Of a DNA stretch of 33,981 nt, positions 23,905-31,357 are shown piece after piece (positions within the stretch are counted from its first letter, which is position 1; each line of letters starts with the position of its first letter). The stretch is from contig JALHMC010000045.1 of NCBI GenBank assembly GCA_022844225.1, positions 1 through 33,981 on the forward strand. Reading direction: 5' to 3'. The DNA comes from Hyphomicrobiaceae bacterium. GTDB taxonomy: Bacteria; Pseudomonadota; Alphaproteobacteria; Rhizobiales; Hyphomicrobiaceae. Below the pieces are notes generated by a model. That model was not told where the DNA came from and made no database searches. It saw nothing but the letters and a program-made list of their open reading frames with translations. The position numbers and the translations under genes are program-made.

Positions 23905-24395
23905 CGCTGGACCTCCGTGCCGGTGGCTGGCGCCGGATTGCGCACCGCGATGAAAAACGAGTTCTCCATGGTCATCATCAGCTCGTCGTGCTGATTGAAG
24001 ATCTCGTGCTTCATCTTGCAGATCCCGACAGCAGGCCGCGAACGCATCACCCGCTTATCGACGCACGTCGAGCGCGCCTTGAGTACATGATCGGGCCGGA
24101 TCGGCTTCATCCATTTCACCTCGTCGATCGCCGGGCCGCCCATCGACGCCGAGTCGGCCAGGACTCCGTCGTAGAACATGCGCATGAACATCGCGCACGA
24201 GTGCCAGCCGGAGGCACAGAGCCCCTTCACGAGCGACAGCATCGCCGCCTCCTCGTCGATGTGATGCGGCTGCGGATCGTAGGCATGAGCGAACTCGAAG
24301 ATTTCGCTCTTGGTGACCCGATACCCGCCATACTCGAATGGGGCACCCACCACGATATCCTCGTAGTGGCGCTTGGCCCCCGCATTTGTCGTCAT
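23901..24395 (-). CDS. MaoC-like (R)-specific enoyl-CoA hydratase/dehydratase, second of two
   Basis: A 164-residue hot-dog protein with catalytic Asp40 and His45 in YDPQPHHIDEEAA and the helix LCASGWHSCAMFMRMFYDG. Upstream in the operon, it overlaps the following MaoC gene by ATGA and lies 40 bases after the lyase gene. It carries a longer Cys- and Met-rich centre than its partner. With both catalytic residues present in each, the pair is unlike eukaryotic hydratases where one half is degenerate. Substrate unknown. Confidence 0.9.
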   Translation of the reverse strand: MTTNAGAKRHYEDIVVGAPFEYGGYRVTKSEIFEFAHAYDPQPHHIDEEAAMLSLVKGLCASGWHSCAMFMRMFYDGVLADSASMGGPAIDEVKWMKPIRPDHVLKARSTCVDKRVMRSRPAVGICKMKHEIFNQHDELMMTMENSFFIAVRNPAPATGTEVQR

Positions 24396-24435
24396 GCCGG
24401 TTGTCCTGGCTGTGCTGCGGTTCTGTTGCGGCTGC

Positions 24436-25800
24436 TTATCGCACGTCGCGAAGTCGGGCGGCCAGCGCCCTCGCCGACTTCGCCCCGTCGCGGGCCATCT
24501 CCGCGCACAGTCCCGTATAAGCCACTGGATCGAGCAGCTTGCGAATGCCGTCCGGCTTGAGATGCGTCGTCACCCGCGCATCCGCTGCAAGGACCTCGGA
24601 GAACGCACGTCCTTCGACGAAGGCCGCCTGCGCCCCGTCGTAGACGATGTCGTGCGCGTGCTGCCGTCCGAGCGTCCGGCCGAGTTCCAGCATCACGGCC
24701 TCGGCCATGATCAATCCGCCGCCGAGGTCGAGATTGCGGCGCATCCGCTCCGGATCGAGTACCAGGCCCCGCAGTACCTCCGTCAGCCGCCCAAGCATGT
24801 CGCCCGTCGCGATGCAGGCACGAGCCTCGGCCGCGTCCATCATCAGCGTCATCGTGCGGTCCGCCTCATGCTCGGTCTGCATCGCCTCCAGCGCCAGCGG
24901 CACCTGCATTCGCACATCCGCCGCCAGCGCAATGATATCCTGGCAGAGCTTCGGGTTGCGCTTCTGTGGCATCGTTGACGAGCCGACGGTCCCCGGCGGC
25001 ACCGGCTCCTCCACCTCGCCGAACTCGGTCTTCATCAGCGTGTAGATCTCGCGTCCGATCTTGGCTGAGGTCGCGGCCAACAGCGCCAGGATGCAGATGT
25101 TTTCCGCCAGATGATCCCCGAGCGCCCGCGAAGGCACCTTCATCGTGCCGAAGCCGAGATGCTTTCCGATTCCGGCCTGCACCGGCGGACCGTCCTTGCC
25201 CAGCGACGCGAACGTACCCGCGCCGCCACCCAGCATCGCAACGAACAGACGAGGTGCTGCTTGCTCGAGACGCTCCACGTGCCGCGCCAATTCGTCGATC
25301 CAGACGGCCACCTTGTAGCCGAACGTAGCCGGCACCGCATGCTGGCCATGTGTCCGGCCGGGCAAGGCCATCTCCGCGCCACGTTCCGCCAACTCGGCCA
25401 TCGCCGAAAGAACCTCACCGATCTGGCGTAGGAAGATCCGGTGCGCCTGTCGCAGCACCAGGAGGTCGCCGGTCTGCGTGATGTTCTGCGTGGTTGCGCC
25501 CCAGTGCACCCACCCACCGTGCGGCTCGCCCACCACGCGGCCGAGTTCCCACACCAGCGGCACGAGTGTGTGCCCGGTCCGTTGGAAGCCCTCGTCGATG
25601 CGCGCGCGGTCCATCAGCTCGAGACGTGCACCCTTTGCGATCGCCTCTGCGGCTCCCTTGGGGATGATGCCGAGCTCTTCCTGCGCCCTGGCCAGCGCCA
25701 CTTCAACGTCGAGCCACGCCTGCCATCGGCTCTCTTGGCTGTAGAGCTTGCGAATGCCGGGATCGGAAACCCGCGTTGCGGTTGGAAGTGCGTCGCTCAT
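24436..25800 (-). CDS. Fumarase/aspartase superfamily lyase, adenylosuccinate-lyase-like
   Basis: A 454-residue enzyme of the class II fumarase/aspartase superfamily, active as a homotetramer in known cases. The three conserved regions are TTQNITQTGD (103-112), GRTHGQHAVPATFG (148-161, His151 as likely acid) and GSSTMPQKRNP (273-283, catalytic Ser on the flexible loop). The sequence is closest to adenylosuccinate lyase and 3-carboxymuconate cycloisomerase; it is probably not PurB, because the neighbours are catabolic rather than purine genes. It should split a succinyl-type C-N or C-O bond to give fumarate or a related alkene, or run a lactonisation. An ATG at 25812 is an alternative start; neither has a strong ribosome site. 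Follows the MFS gene by 42 bases. Confidence 0.85.
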   Translation of the reverse strand: MSDALPTATRVSDPGIRKLYSQESRWQAWLDVEVALARAQEELGIIPKGAAEAIAKGARLELMDRARIDEGFQRTGHTLVPLVWELGRVVGEPHGGWVHWGATTQNITQTGDLLVLRQAHRIFLRQIGEVLSAMAELAERGAEMALPGRTHGQHAVPATFGYKVAVWIDELARHVERLEQAAPRLFVAMLGGGAGTFASLGKDGPPVQAGIGKHLGFGTMKVPSRALGDHLAENICILALLAATSAKIGREIYTLMKTEFGEVEEPVPPGTVGSSTMPQKRNPKLCQDIIALAADVRMQVPLALEAMQTEHEADRTMTLMMDAAEARACIATGDMLGRLTEVLRGLVLDPERMRRNLDLGGGLIMAEAVMLELGRTLGRQHAHDIVYDGAQAAFVEGRAFSEVLAADARVTTHLKPDGIRKLLDPVAYTGLCAEMARDGAKSARALAARLRDVR

Positions 25801-25842
25801 ATCAGCTCTCATGAATCACGTTTGGTCGACAGGAACCGTCCT

Positions 25843-27096
25843 TCAAGTGTTCCCGACCGCGTCCTTTGCGATCAGGTCGGCTCGCCACCTCACGGCGATC
25901 TCCAGCGTCAGCAGCAATCCCGTGACGACGAAGATGATCGCCGTTGCGTGATAGCCGATCTGTGGAATCATGGCGCCTGCGATGAGCAGCCCAAGCGGCA
26001 ACGTGTAGATCGCGAGCATACGCACGCCCATGATGCGCCCCCGGAACCGCTCTTCGGACGTCCTGAGCAGGATGATGGCCAGCGTAACCATGCTGAGGCT
26101 CTGTGCAATTCCGGCGAGGAGCAGCAATCCCATCGCCACCGGCAGGCTGGTCGACAGCACGAAGCCGATCAGACACAGATACCAGACGATGCACGTCGCC
26201 ATCATGGTACGCGCAGGACGGACCCGCGCTCCGAGAATGCTCAGCGTTACCGAGCCGATGAGCGCGCCAGAAGCAAAACTCGCGACCAGCAATCCGAGGC
26301 CCTTCTGATCTAGGTGAAAAACGTCCCGTGCGATGTAGGGCATCAGTCCGCCAGTGAGGGGGAATGCCGTTAGATTCACGAGAGCGGCGAGGCTCATCGC
26401 AGCCAGCAGTTGGGGGGTCCGCCAGACATAGGCGAGCCCTTCCTTGAGATCGCGCCAAGGTGACGGTTGTGCGAGTGCAGGAACGTCCGCGACGGCGGCG
26501 GTGTGCACAATCGGACGGCGGTCGACGAGCAGCGTCAGCAACGCGCCGATCAAGTAGATGCCGGTGATGAACATGTAGGCCGTCGCCATCCCGAACGAGG
26601 CCATGAACGCCGCGCCGGCCAGTGCTCCGCCGACCCGCGCCGAATCCTGCGTGGTCCTCGAGATCCCCATCGCCGCGACCAGGTGGCCGGGGGGGACGGT
26701 CGCACCGACGAGCGCGCTGCGCAGTCCGATGTCCGAAGGCCGCACCATGCCCGACATGGCGGCCACCACAAGGACGAGCATCGGGCTGAGCTGACCGGTC
26801 AAAGCCAGCGCGAGGATGATCGATGCAAACACCGCGTAGCAGAAGCGCATGACCGCAAGAACATTGCGCAAGCCCAGCCGGTCGCCGAGCATGCCGAGCA
26901 CCGGCGAGATCAATGTACCTACGAACTGCAGCGACCCGAAGACCGTGAGCAGGACCACCGAGCCCGTCTCGACCAGAACGTACCAGCCGAGAATAAGCGT
27001 CTCCATCTCCAGCGCCCAGGCCGTGAAGAGATCGGCCGGCCACTGGAAGCGAAAGCTTCGCGTTCGGAAAGGCGCCAGGGCGGCAATTCCGCTCAT
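25843..27096 (-). CDS. Major facilitator superfamily transporter (MFS_3/EntS-like)
   Basis: A 417-residue inner-membrane protein with 12 hydrophobic segments and a cytoplasmic loop of about 35 residues in the middle (PIVHTAAVADVPALAQPSPW). The start SFRFQWPADLFTAWALEMETLILGWYVL, the loop GDRLGLRNVL after segment two and GRIMGVRMLAIYTLPLG in the second half fit the MFS_3 group (transmembrane secretion effector, EntS-like). Most characterised members export small molecules. Inside this catabolic operon it could take up the substrate or remove a toxic acid. GAGG six bases before the ATG supports the start. It lies 99 bases after the CoA-transferase gene and 42 before the lyase gene. Confidence 0.88.
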   Translation of the reverse strand: MSGIAALAPFRTRSFRFQWPADLFTAWALEMETLILGWYVLVETGSVVLLTVFGSLQFVGTLISPVLGMLGDRLGLRNVLAVMRFCYAVFASIILALALTGQLSPMLVLVVAAMSGMVRPSDIGLRSALVGATVPPGHLVAAMGISRTTQDSARVGGALAGAAFMASFGMATAYMFITGIYLIGALLTLLVDRRPIVHTAAVADVPALAQPSPWRDLKEGLAYVWRTPQLLAAMSLAALVNLTAFPLTGGLMPYIARDVFHLDQKGLGLLVASFASGALIGSVTLSILGARVRPARTMMATCIVWYLCLIGFVLSTSLPVAMGLLLLAGIAQSLSMVTLAIILLRTSEERFRGRIMGVRMLAIYTLPLGLLIAGAMIPQIGYHATAIIFVVTGLLLTLEIAVRWRADLIAKDAVGNT

Positions 27097-27195
27097 GGCG
27101 CCTCGTGCATTGTCATCAGGCGTTCTTCCCTATCGGCTCGCCGTCTTTGCAGCGGGCTCGGTTTTTTCCAGTGCATCCGTACGCCGTCTCGAAGG

Positions 27196-28644
27196 CTACT
27201 CGGCTGCCGCCTGGACGCCACCCGACACCGGCCATTCCGCCTTGTCCCCACCGAGCTTCGGCGTCGGGCGGATCCATCGCGGCGGCGTCTCCGACATCCG
27301 CAGCACGGGCCCGAGATGCCGCAGCGGCCCAATGTGCGGCGGCTTGCTTTCGATGCGGATCTCGTCCAGCTCCGCCGGCGAAAGCTCCAGGTTGGGCTGT
27401 TGGTAGTCGACCTTACCCTGGCGATGGATGAACATGCCTGACTGGCAGAGCGAAACGCGCACGTGATAGCTGCCGCCCTCTCGTGCCCGCCGTGCCAGCG
27501 CCAGCATCACGCCATAGGCGCCAAGATAGCCTGTTGTGTAATCGCACGCCGCCGCCGGCAGCAGATGAGGCCGAGCCGGATTGTTGTCGTGGCAAATCCC
27601 CGTCATCGTCTGCGCTACTTGCTCCCAGCCGCCGCGATGGCTGAACGGACCGTCGGCGCCGTAGCAGCTGATGGTCGTGTAGATGATCCCCGGCCGTATC
27701 GCCGCCAGCTCTTCCGGTCCGAAGCCGAGCTTGCCGATCATTCCCGGACGGTAGCCCTGGCTGAAGACGTCAGCGTCCTTCACAAGCGCCTTGAGCCGCG
27801 CTGCCCCCTCCGGCGTCGAAAGATCGAGGAAGCAACTGCGCTTGCCGTGGCTCGTGTCGATCACGTGCTCTGGAATTTGCGGTAGCCGCTCGGCGGTTAC
27901 CATCAGCACCTCGGCGCCGTTCTCGGCGAGCGTCCGCGCGCAGACCGGGCCGGCCAGAATGCGCGTGAGATCCAGCACGCGAATGCCACTGAGCGGACGC
28001 GCCGGTTGCTGGTGGGCAACCGAAGGCGCAAATGGGATAGGCTCACTGTCACTGATTTTGATCACCTCGACGATCGGCTTGCCGGCCAGTACTTGCCCGT
28101 GCGGCGTTCCCAGCCACTCGGCGTTCGTGCGCACCATGCCGCCGCAAACTCGGTTCTCGTCGATCGCCTGCTCGAGGTCGAGTGCGTTCCATTTCGCCAC
28201 TGCCGCGGCCACGCTCTCCGGCGTCGGCTCAGAAAGTCCCAGCAGCCTCGACATGCGCGCCTTCAGGTTCGGCAAGCCGAAATGCGTCAGCACGAAGCGA
28301 CCGTCCTTGGTCGGCCATGGCTGCGTAATGCTGCGCATGTACTCGTGGTCGGGATTGACGACGTCGCGAAACACGCCGCCGCTGTCCGGGCGCTGCAGGT
28401 AGGAGGAGCTTTTCAGCGCCGCTGCCGCGTGCCGGACGTTGATCGAGGCCTTCTGCCTGCGTCCGGTCCTCAGCTCCCAGATGTCGTTGGCAGCCACGCC
28501 GACGCCACCCAGCACGGCCGCGCACACCTCACCAATCCGGAAGCGCGTCGAGAACACCGGATCAGTGCCGGTGATCGAGACCTCGCCTTCGGTCGGCATG
28601 CCTTTGCCACGCGCCGCCATCACCTCCTCGAATGCCGTCGCCAT
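27196..28644 (-). CDS. Class III (CaiB/BaiF) CoA-transferase with rearranged domain order
   Basis: A 482-residue protein of CoA-transferase family III. The usual N-terminal Rossmann segment, GIRVLDLTRILAGPVCARTL, starts only at residue 220. Before it lies a segment that in normal members comes after it: ELRTGRRQKASINVRHAAAA (57-76, like the RTGRGQ-VDVS strand) and a small-domain part ending in VLAGKPIVEVIKI (185-197). The strand recurs at 389-401, and the family C-terminus PVLRMSETPP closes the chain. So it looks like the C-half of one copy joined to the N-half of another. At the place of the catalytic Asp (normally GYD) there is Glu341 in GGWEQVAQ. CGGAGGAAC before the ATG at 28644 fixes the start. 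First gene of the six-gene run. Confidence 0.88.
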   Translation of the reverse strand: MATAFEEVMAARGKGMPTEGEVSITGTDPVFSTRFRIGEVCAAVLGGVGVAANDIWELRTGRRQKASINVRHAAAALKSSSYLQRPDSGGVFRDVVNPDHEYMRSITQPWPTKDGRFVLTHFGLPNLKARMSRLLGLSEPTPESVAAAVAKWNALDLEQAIDENRVCGGMVRTNAEWLGTPHGQVLAGKPIVEVIKISDSEPIPFAPSVAHQQPARPLSGIRVLDLTRILAGPVCARTLAENGAEVLMVTAERLPQIPEHVIDTSHGKRSCFLDLSTPEGAARLKALVKDADVFSQGYRPGMIGKLGFGPEELAAIRPGIIYTTISCYGADGPFSHRGGWEQVAQTMTGICHDNNPARPHLLPAAACDYTTGYLGAYGVMLALARRAREGGSYHVRVSLCQSGMFIHRQGKVDYQQPNLELSPAELDEIRIESKPPHIGPLRHLGPVLRMSETPPRWIRPTPKLGGDKAEWPVSGGVQAAAE

Positions 28645-28722
28645 GCTGCGTTCCTCCGGTTCGTTTTCCCGATCATGCCTGCCCCGGAGCGGCAGGTCTA
28701 CGCCGGCCTGCTCCCACGCTCC

Positions 28723-28742
28723 GGGCATTGGGGTTAATGCCC
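28723..28742. promoter_or_regulatory. Inverted repeat between the CoA-transferase and isoaspartyl peptidase genes
   Basis: GGGCATT-GGGGTT-AATGCCC has a perfect 7-bp stem. It sits in the middle of the 171-bp divergent region and could be an operator for either gene. A second short repeat, CCTGCC/GGCAGG, is at 28677-28695. Confidence 0.35.
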
Positions 28743-28815
28743 GAGATGCTCCCGGCCGCCTCGACAATCGCAGTTGCCGTGCCGATGATGGCCCGGACAC
28801 ACGGAGACAGGACAC

Positions 28816-29781
28816 ATGGCCGTCATCTCGGCACTTCGCGAACCCGTTCTCGTTATCCATGGCGGCGCGGGTACCATCGACCCCGCCACCATGACGCCCG
28901 AGAAGGAGCGAGCCTACCGGGACGCGCTTTCGGACTCGCTCCGCGCTGGCCAGCAGGTCCTCAACGCTGGCGGAACCGCCATCGACGCGGTGATCGGGGC
29001 CGTCGTCTCGCTCGAGGATTGCCCTCTCTTCAACGCCGGCCGTGGCGCAGTCTTCACTTCGGACGGTCGCAACGAACTCGACGCGTCGATCATGGACGGC
29101 GCCACGCGAGCGGCCGGCGCGGTCGCCGGTGTCACCTGCATACGCAACCCTATTCGCGCCGCCCACGCCGTCATGACTCGCTCCCGCCACGTCATGCTGA
29201 TCGGCCCTGGCGCGGAAGCATTCGCCGCCGAGCAGGGCCTCGAAGCCGTCGAGCCCGCTTACTTCTACACGCCCGAGCGCTGGGCCCAGCTCGAACGTGC
29301 CCGCGCCGAAGGCCGCATCGAGATCGACCACGACGGCGCTACGCGAGCCGCGACCGACGAAAAGAAATTCGGCACCGTCGGCGCGGTCGCCCTCGACGGC
29401 CACGGCAATCTCGCCGCGGCTACTTCGACCGGTGGCGTCACCAACAAGCAGTGGGGCCGCGTCGGCGATAGCCCGATCATCGGCGCCGGCACCTGGGCCG
29501 ATAACGCCACCTGCGCCGTCTCCGGCACCGGTCTAGGCGAGGCTTTCATGCGCTGTTGCGCCGCCCACGAGGTCGCCGCACTGATGAAATACAAGGGCCT
29601 CAGCCTCGACGCCGCCGTCAACGAGGTCGCGACCATCACCGTCCCCGCCAATCACGGCACCGGCGGCCTCATCGCCGTCGATGCCGCCGGCCACGTCTCC
29701 ATGCGTTTTTCGACCACCGGCATGTACCGGGGCGTCGCACGTGGATCGGTGGAGCCCGAGCTGGCGATCTATCGCGATTGA
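28816..29781 (+). CDS. iaaA: Isoaspartyl peptidase/L-asparaginase, N-terminal-nucleophile type
   Basis: A 321-residue plant-type asparaginase that cleaves itself to expose a catalytic Thr. The cleavage and nucleophile motif is KKFGTVGAVALD, with Thr187 as the new N-terminus of the beta subunit. HGGAGT (15-20), NAGRGAVFTSDG (73-84) and DASIMDG (89-95) form the glycine-rich binding loops. STGGVTNK and GRVGDSPIIGAGTWA complete the second half. It hydrolyses isoaspartyl dipeptides and asparagine in the cytoplasm. Start at 28816 has GGAGACAGG upstream. It heads the plus-strand run and is divergent from the CoA-transferase operon. Confidence 0.94.
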   Translation: MAVISALREPVLVIHGGAGTIDPATMTPEKERAYRDALSDSLRAGQQVLNAGGTAIDAVIGAVVSLEDCPLFNAGRGAVFTSDGRNELDASIMDGATRAAGAVAGVTCIRNPIRAAHAVMTRSRHVMLIGPGAEAFAAEQGLEAVEPAYFYTPERWAQLERARAEGRIEIDHDGATRAATDEKKFGTVGAVALDGHGNLAAATSTGGVTNKQWGRVGDSPIIGAGTWADNATCAVSGTGLGEAFMRCCAAHEVAALMKYKGLSLDAAVNEVATITVPANHGTGGLIAVDAAGHVSMRFSTTGMYRGVARGSVEPELAIYRD

Positions 29782-29796
29782 CAGGAGTTGGATGTC

Positions 29797-30141
29797 ATGG
29801 AGCGGCAGTTGATCAACGCAATCTGCGAGGGCTTCCCCGGTGCCGAGGTTTCCGACCCTTGGGGCGGCGGGCATGATGCCTAGAAGGTCGGCGGCAAGAT
29901 GTTCGCCTGCATCGGCGCGATTACGCCGGGCGTCTCGGTCAAGACCGACAGCATCGAGACAGCGCAGATGCTGATCGAGGCGGGCGTCGGCGTGAAGGCG
30001 CCCTACTTCTACCGCTCGTGGATCAACCTGCCATTCGAGACACCGGAGGACGAGCTGCGCCATCGGTTGGCACAGTCCTATCGCCTAGTCAGAAAGAGCC
30101 TCACCAAGAAGGGTCAGGCCGCGCTCGCGCCATTCGAGTGA
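29797..30141 (+). pseudogene. MmcQ/YjbR family gene interrupted by one amber codon
   Basis: From ATG 29797 (AGGAG nine bases before) the frame reads MERQLINAICEGFPGAEVSD, PWGGGHDA, then TAG at 29881-29883, then KVGGKMFACIGAITPGVSVK to a natural stop at 30141. The family normally has Trp at the stop position (HDAWKVGGKMFA), so a single G-to-A change turned TGG into TAG. No other defect is seen: the rest, with APYFYRSWINLPFETPEDEL and RLVRKSLTKKGQAAL, matches an intact CyaY-like fold of 114 codons. ATG 29899 could restart an 80-residue fragment. It may be a recent pseudogene, a read-through gene or a sequencing error. The family has an annotated DNA-binding fold but no clear function. Confidence 0.85.
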
Positions 30142-30197
30142 TTTGGGAGCAGTTGCCCCGTCGCCCGCCCCTGTGCCTATGATGTCGCCGAACAATC

Positions 30198-30280
30198 AGG
30201 CACGCGCCGGATGCCATGTGGCATCTGAAGGCGCAACGAGGCACGCGCCGGATGCCACGTGGGCATCCGAAGGCGCAACG
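30198..30280 (+). repeat. Tandem 41-bp repeat forming two hairpins in the crotonase leader
   Basis: Units 30198-30238 and 30239-30280 both read AGGCACGCGCCGGATGCC, a 4-5 base spacer, GGCATC(C/T)GAAGGCGCAACG. Each can fold as GCGCC-GGATGCC with GGCATCC-GGCGC around an ACGT- or ATGT-type loop. The second unit ends directly at the ribosome site GGAGGAG before the gene at 30293. Confidence 0.8.
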
Positions 30281-30292
30281 GAGGAGTCCCCC

Positions 30293-31048
30293 ATGGCAGT
30301 CGTCGAAATGAAGGTCGAGGGCGCGGTGCGCACCGTGCTCCTGAACAGGCCTGAGAAGCGCAACGCGCTGGACGGCGACACGATGAAGCTCGTTCAGGCC
30401 GCCTTCGAGACGCCGCCCGGCCCGGAGGAGCGCGTCGCCGTCGTCCGCGGCGCCGGTCCCGTGTTCTGTGCAGGTCTCGACCTCAAGTGGCGCCGCAACA
30501 ACCCGCAGGGCGAGAGCGGCATCGAGCACATGCTGCACGCCATCGAGATGTACCCCTTGCCCGTTGTCGGCATCGTCCAAGGCGACGCCATTGCCGGCGG
30601 CAACGAACTGGCGCTGCATTGCGATATCGTCGTTGCCTCCAAGGCCGCCCGCTTCGGCATGTCGCTCGCTCAGGTCGGCCTCGCCCCGAGCTGGTTTCTG
30701 GCCAAGAAGATCCTCGAGGTCGCCAATCCCGTCATCGCCAAGAAGATCCTCCTGCTCGGCGATCCGCTGCCGGCCGCGGAGTTCCACAATCTCGGCCTCA
30801 TCTCGCACGTCGCCGAACCGGCCGACCTCGAGGCGACCGCCCAGAAGATCATCCAGCGTCTCGCTGACAACGCGCCGCTTTCGCTGAAGGCCATGAAGGC
30901 GCTGATCACCCGGGAGATGCAGTTTCGCGACAACATCCCCCACGAAGACATTGATCTGCTCGTCGACAAGGCGCGCACGTCGCAGGATGGCCAGGAAGGC
31001 ATGCGTGCCCGGCTGGAGAAGAGGAAAGCCGTGTTCAAGGGGGTGTAG
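30293..31048 (+). CDS. Enoyl-CoA hydratase/isomerase family protein (crotonase)
   Basis: A 251-residue crotonase-fold protein. Oxyanion-hole segments are FCAGLDL (58-64) and GDAIAGGNEL (97-106). Glu105 corresponds to the first catalytic Glu of rat crotonase (Glu144), but the second (Glu164, in GQPEI) is replaced in FGMSLAQVGL (121-130). It may therefore not be a simple hydratase; isomerase, hydrolase or other crotonase chemistry is possible. GGAGGAG before the ATG at 30293 decides the start; an open stretch of 50 codons upstream encodes the repeated hairpins. It is followed at once by a small ferredoxin-like gene. CoA substrate inferred from family. Confidence 0.91.
   Translation: MAVVEMKVEGAVRTVLLNRPEKRNALDGDTMKLVQAAFETPPGPEERVAVVRGAGPVFCAGLDLKWRRNNPQGESGIEHMLHAIEMYPLPVVGIVQGDAIAGGNELALHCDIVVASKAARFGMSLAQVGLAPSWFLAKKILEVANPVIAKKILLLGDPLPAAEFHNLGLISHVAEPADLEATAQKIIQRLADNAPLSLKAMKALITREMQFRDNIPHEDIDLLVDKARTSQDGQEGMRARLEKRKAVFKGV
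31037..31043 (+). promoter_or_regulatory. Shine-Dalgarno site supporting a TTG start
   Basis: AAGGGGG lies eight bases before TTG (31052-31054) and overlaps the end of the crotonase gene. No ATG in frame is available near the N-terminus. Confidence 0.55.
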
Positions 31049-31051
31049 CGC

Positions 31052-31333
31052 TTGACCGATCTCGTCCTTGCATTGATCGCGCGTGTCCCGGCGTCTGGCG
31101 TGTCCGACTTTCAGGCCTACGAGGCCCGCGTGCTGCCCATCCTCGGCGAGTATGGTGGCACGCTGGAGCGCCGCCTGCGCAATGCGGATGGTACGATCGA
31201 GCTGCACGTTCTGCGATTTGACTCGCGTGACGGTCTCGATCGCTTCCGCCAGGACAAGCGGCGGATCGAGGCGGCTCCGCTACTGCAGCGGTCCGGTGCA
31301 ACCGTCGAGCTTCTGGAACTTCAAGATGTCTGA
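31052..31333 (+). CDS. Small dimeric alpha/beta-barrel protein (DUF1330/NIPSNAP-like)
   Basis: A 93-residue protein starting with TTG three bases after the crotonase stop. The pattern of two beta-alpha-beta units fits the dimeric ferredoxin-like (ABM/DUF1330/NIPSNAP) superfamily: LVLALIARVPASGVSDFQAYEARVLPILGEYGGTLERRL, then IELHVLRFDSRDGLDRFRQD. No cofactor-binding residues are visible. Such proteins often help enzymes in CoA or aromatic catabolism but rarely have known roles. Its tight position suggests cotranslation with the crotonase. The fold call is by pattern only. Confidence 0.72.
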   Translation: MTDLVLALIARVPASGVSDFQAYEARVLPILGEYGGTLERRLRNADGTIELHVLRFDSRDGLDRFRQDKRRIEAAPLLQRSGATVELLELQDV

Positions 31334-31357
31334 GCGCCGGATGGACGGCCACGACCG

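Noticed and set aside
23395..24395. Assigning the MaoC pair directly as mesaconyl-CoA hydratase of the ethylmalonyl-CoA pathway
   Set aside because: Known pathway hydratases are longer, fused double hot-dog proteins as I recall them; two separate 165-residue proteins cannot be assigned on sequence alone.
24436..25800. Assignment of the lyase as purB
   Set aside because: The signature is shared by the whole superfamily, and the neighbours are catabolic; PurB is normally near other purine genes or alone.
25802..27043. 413-codon minus-strand frame overlapping the MFS gene
   Set aside because: The 417-residue MFS frame has 12 membrane segments; this one has none and is Arg/His-rich.
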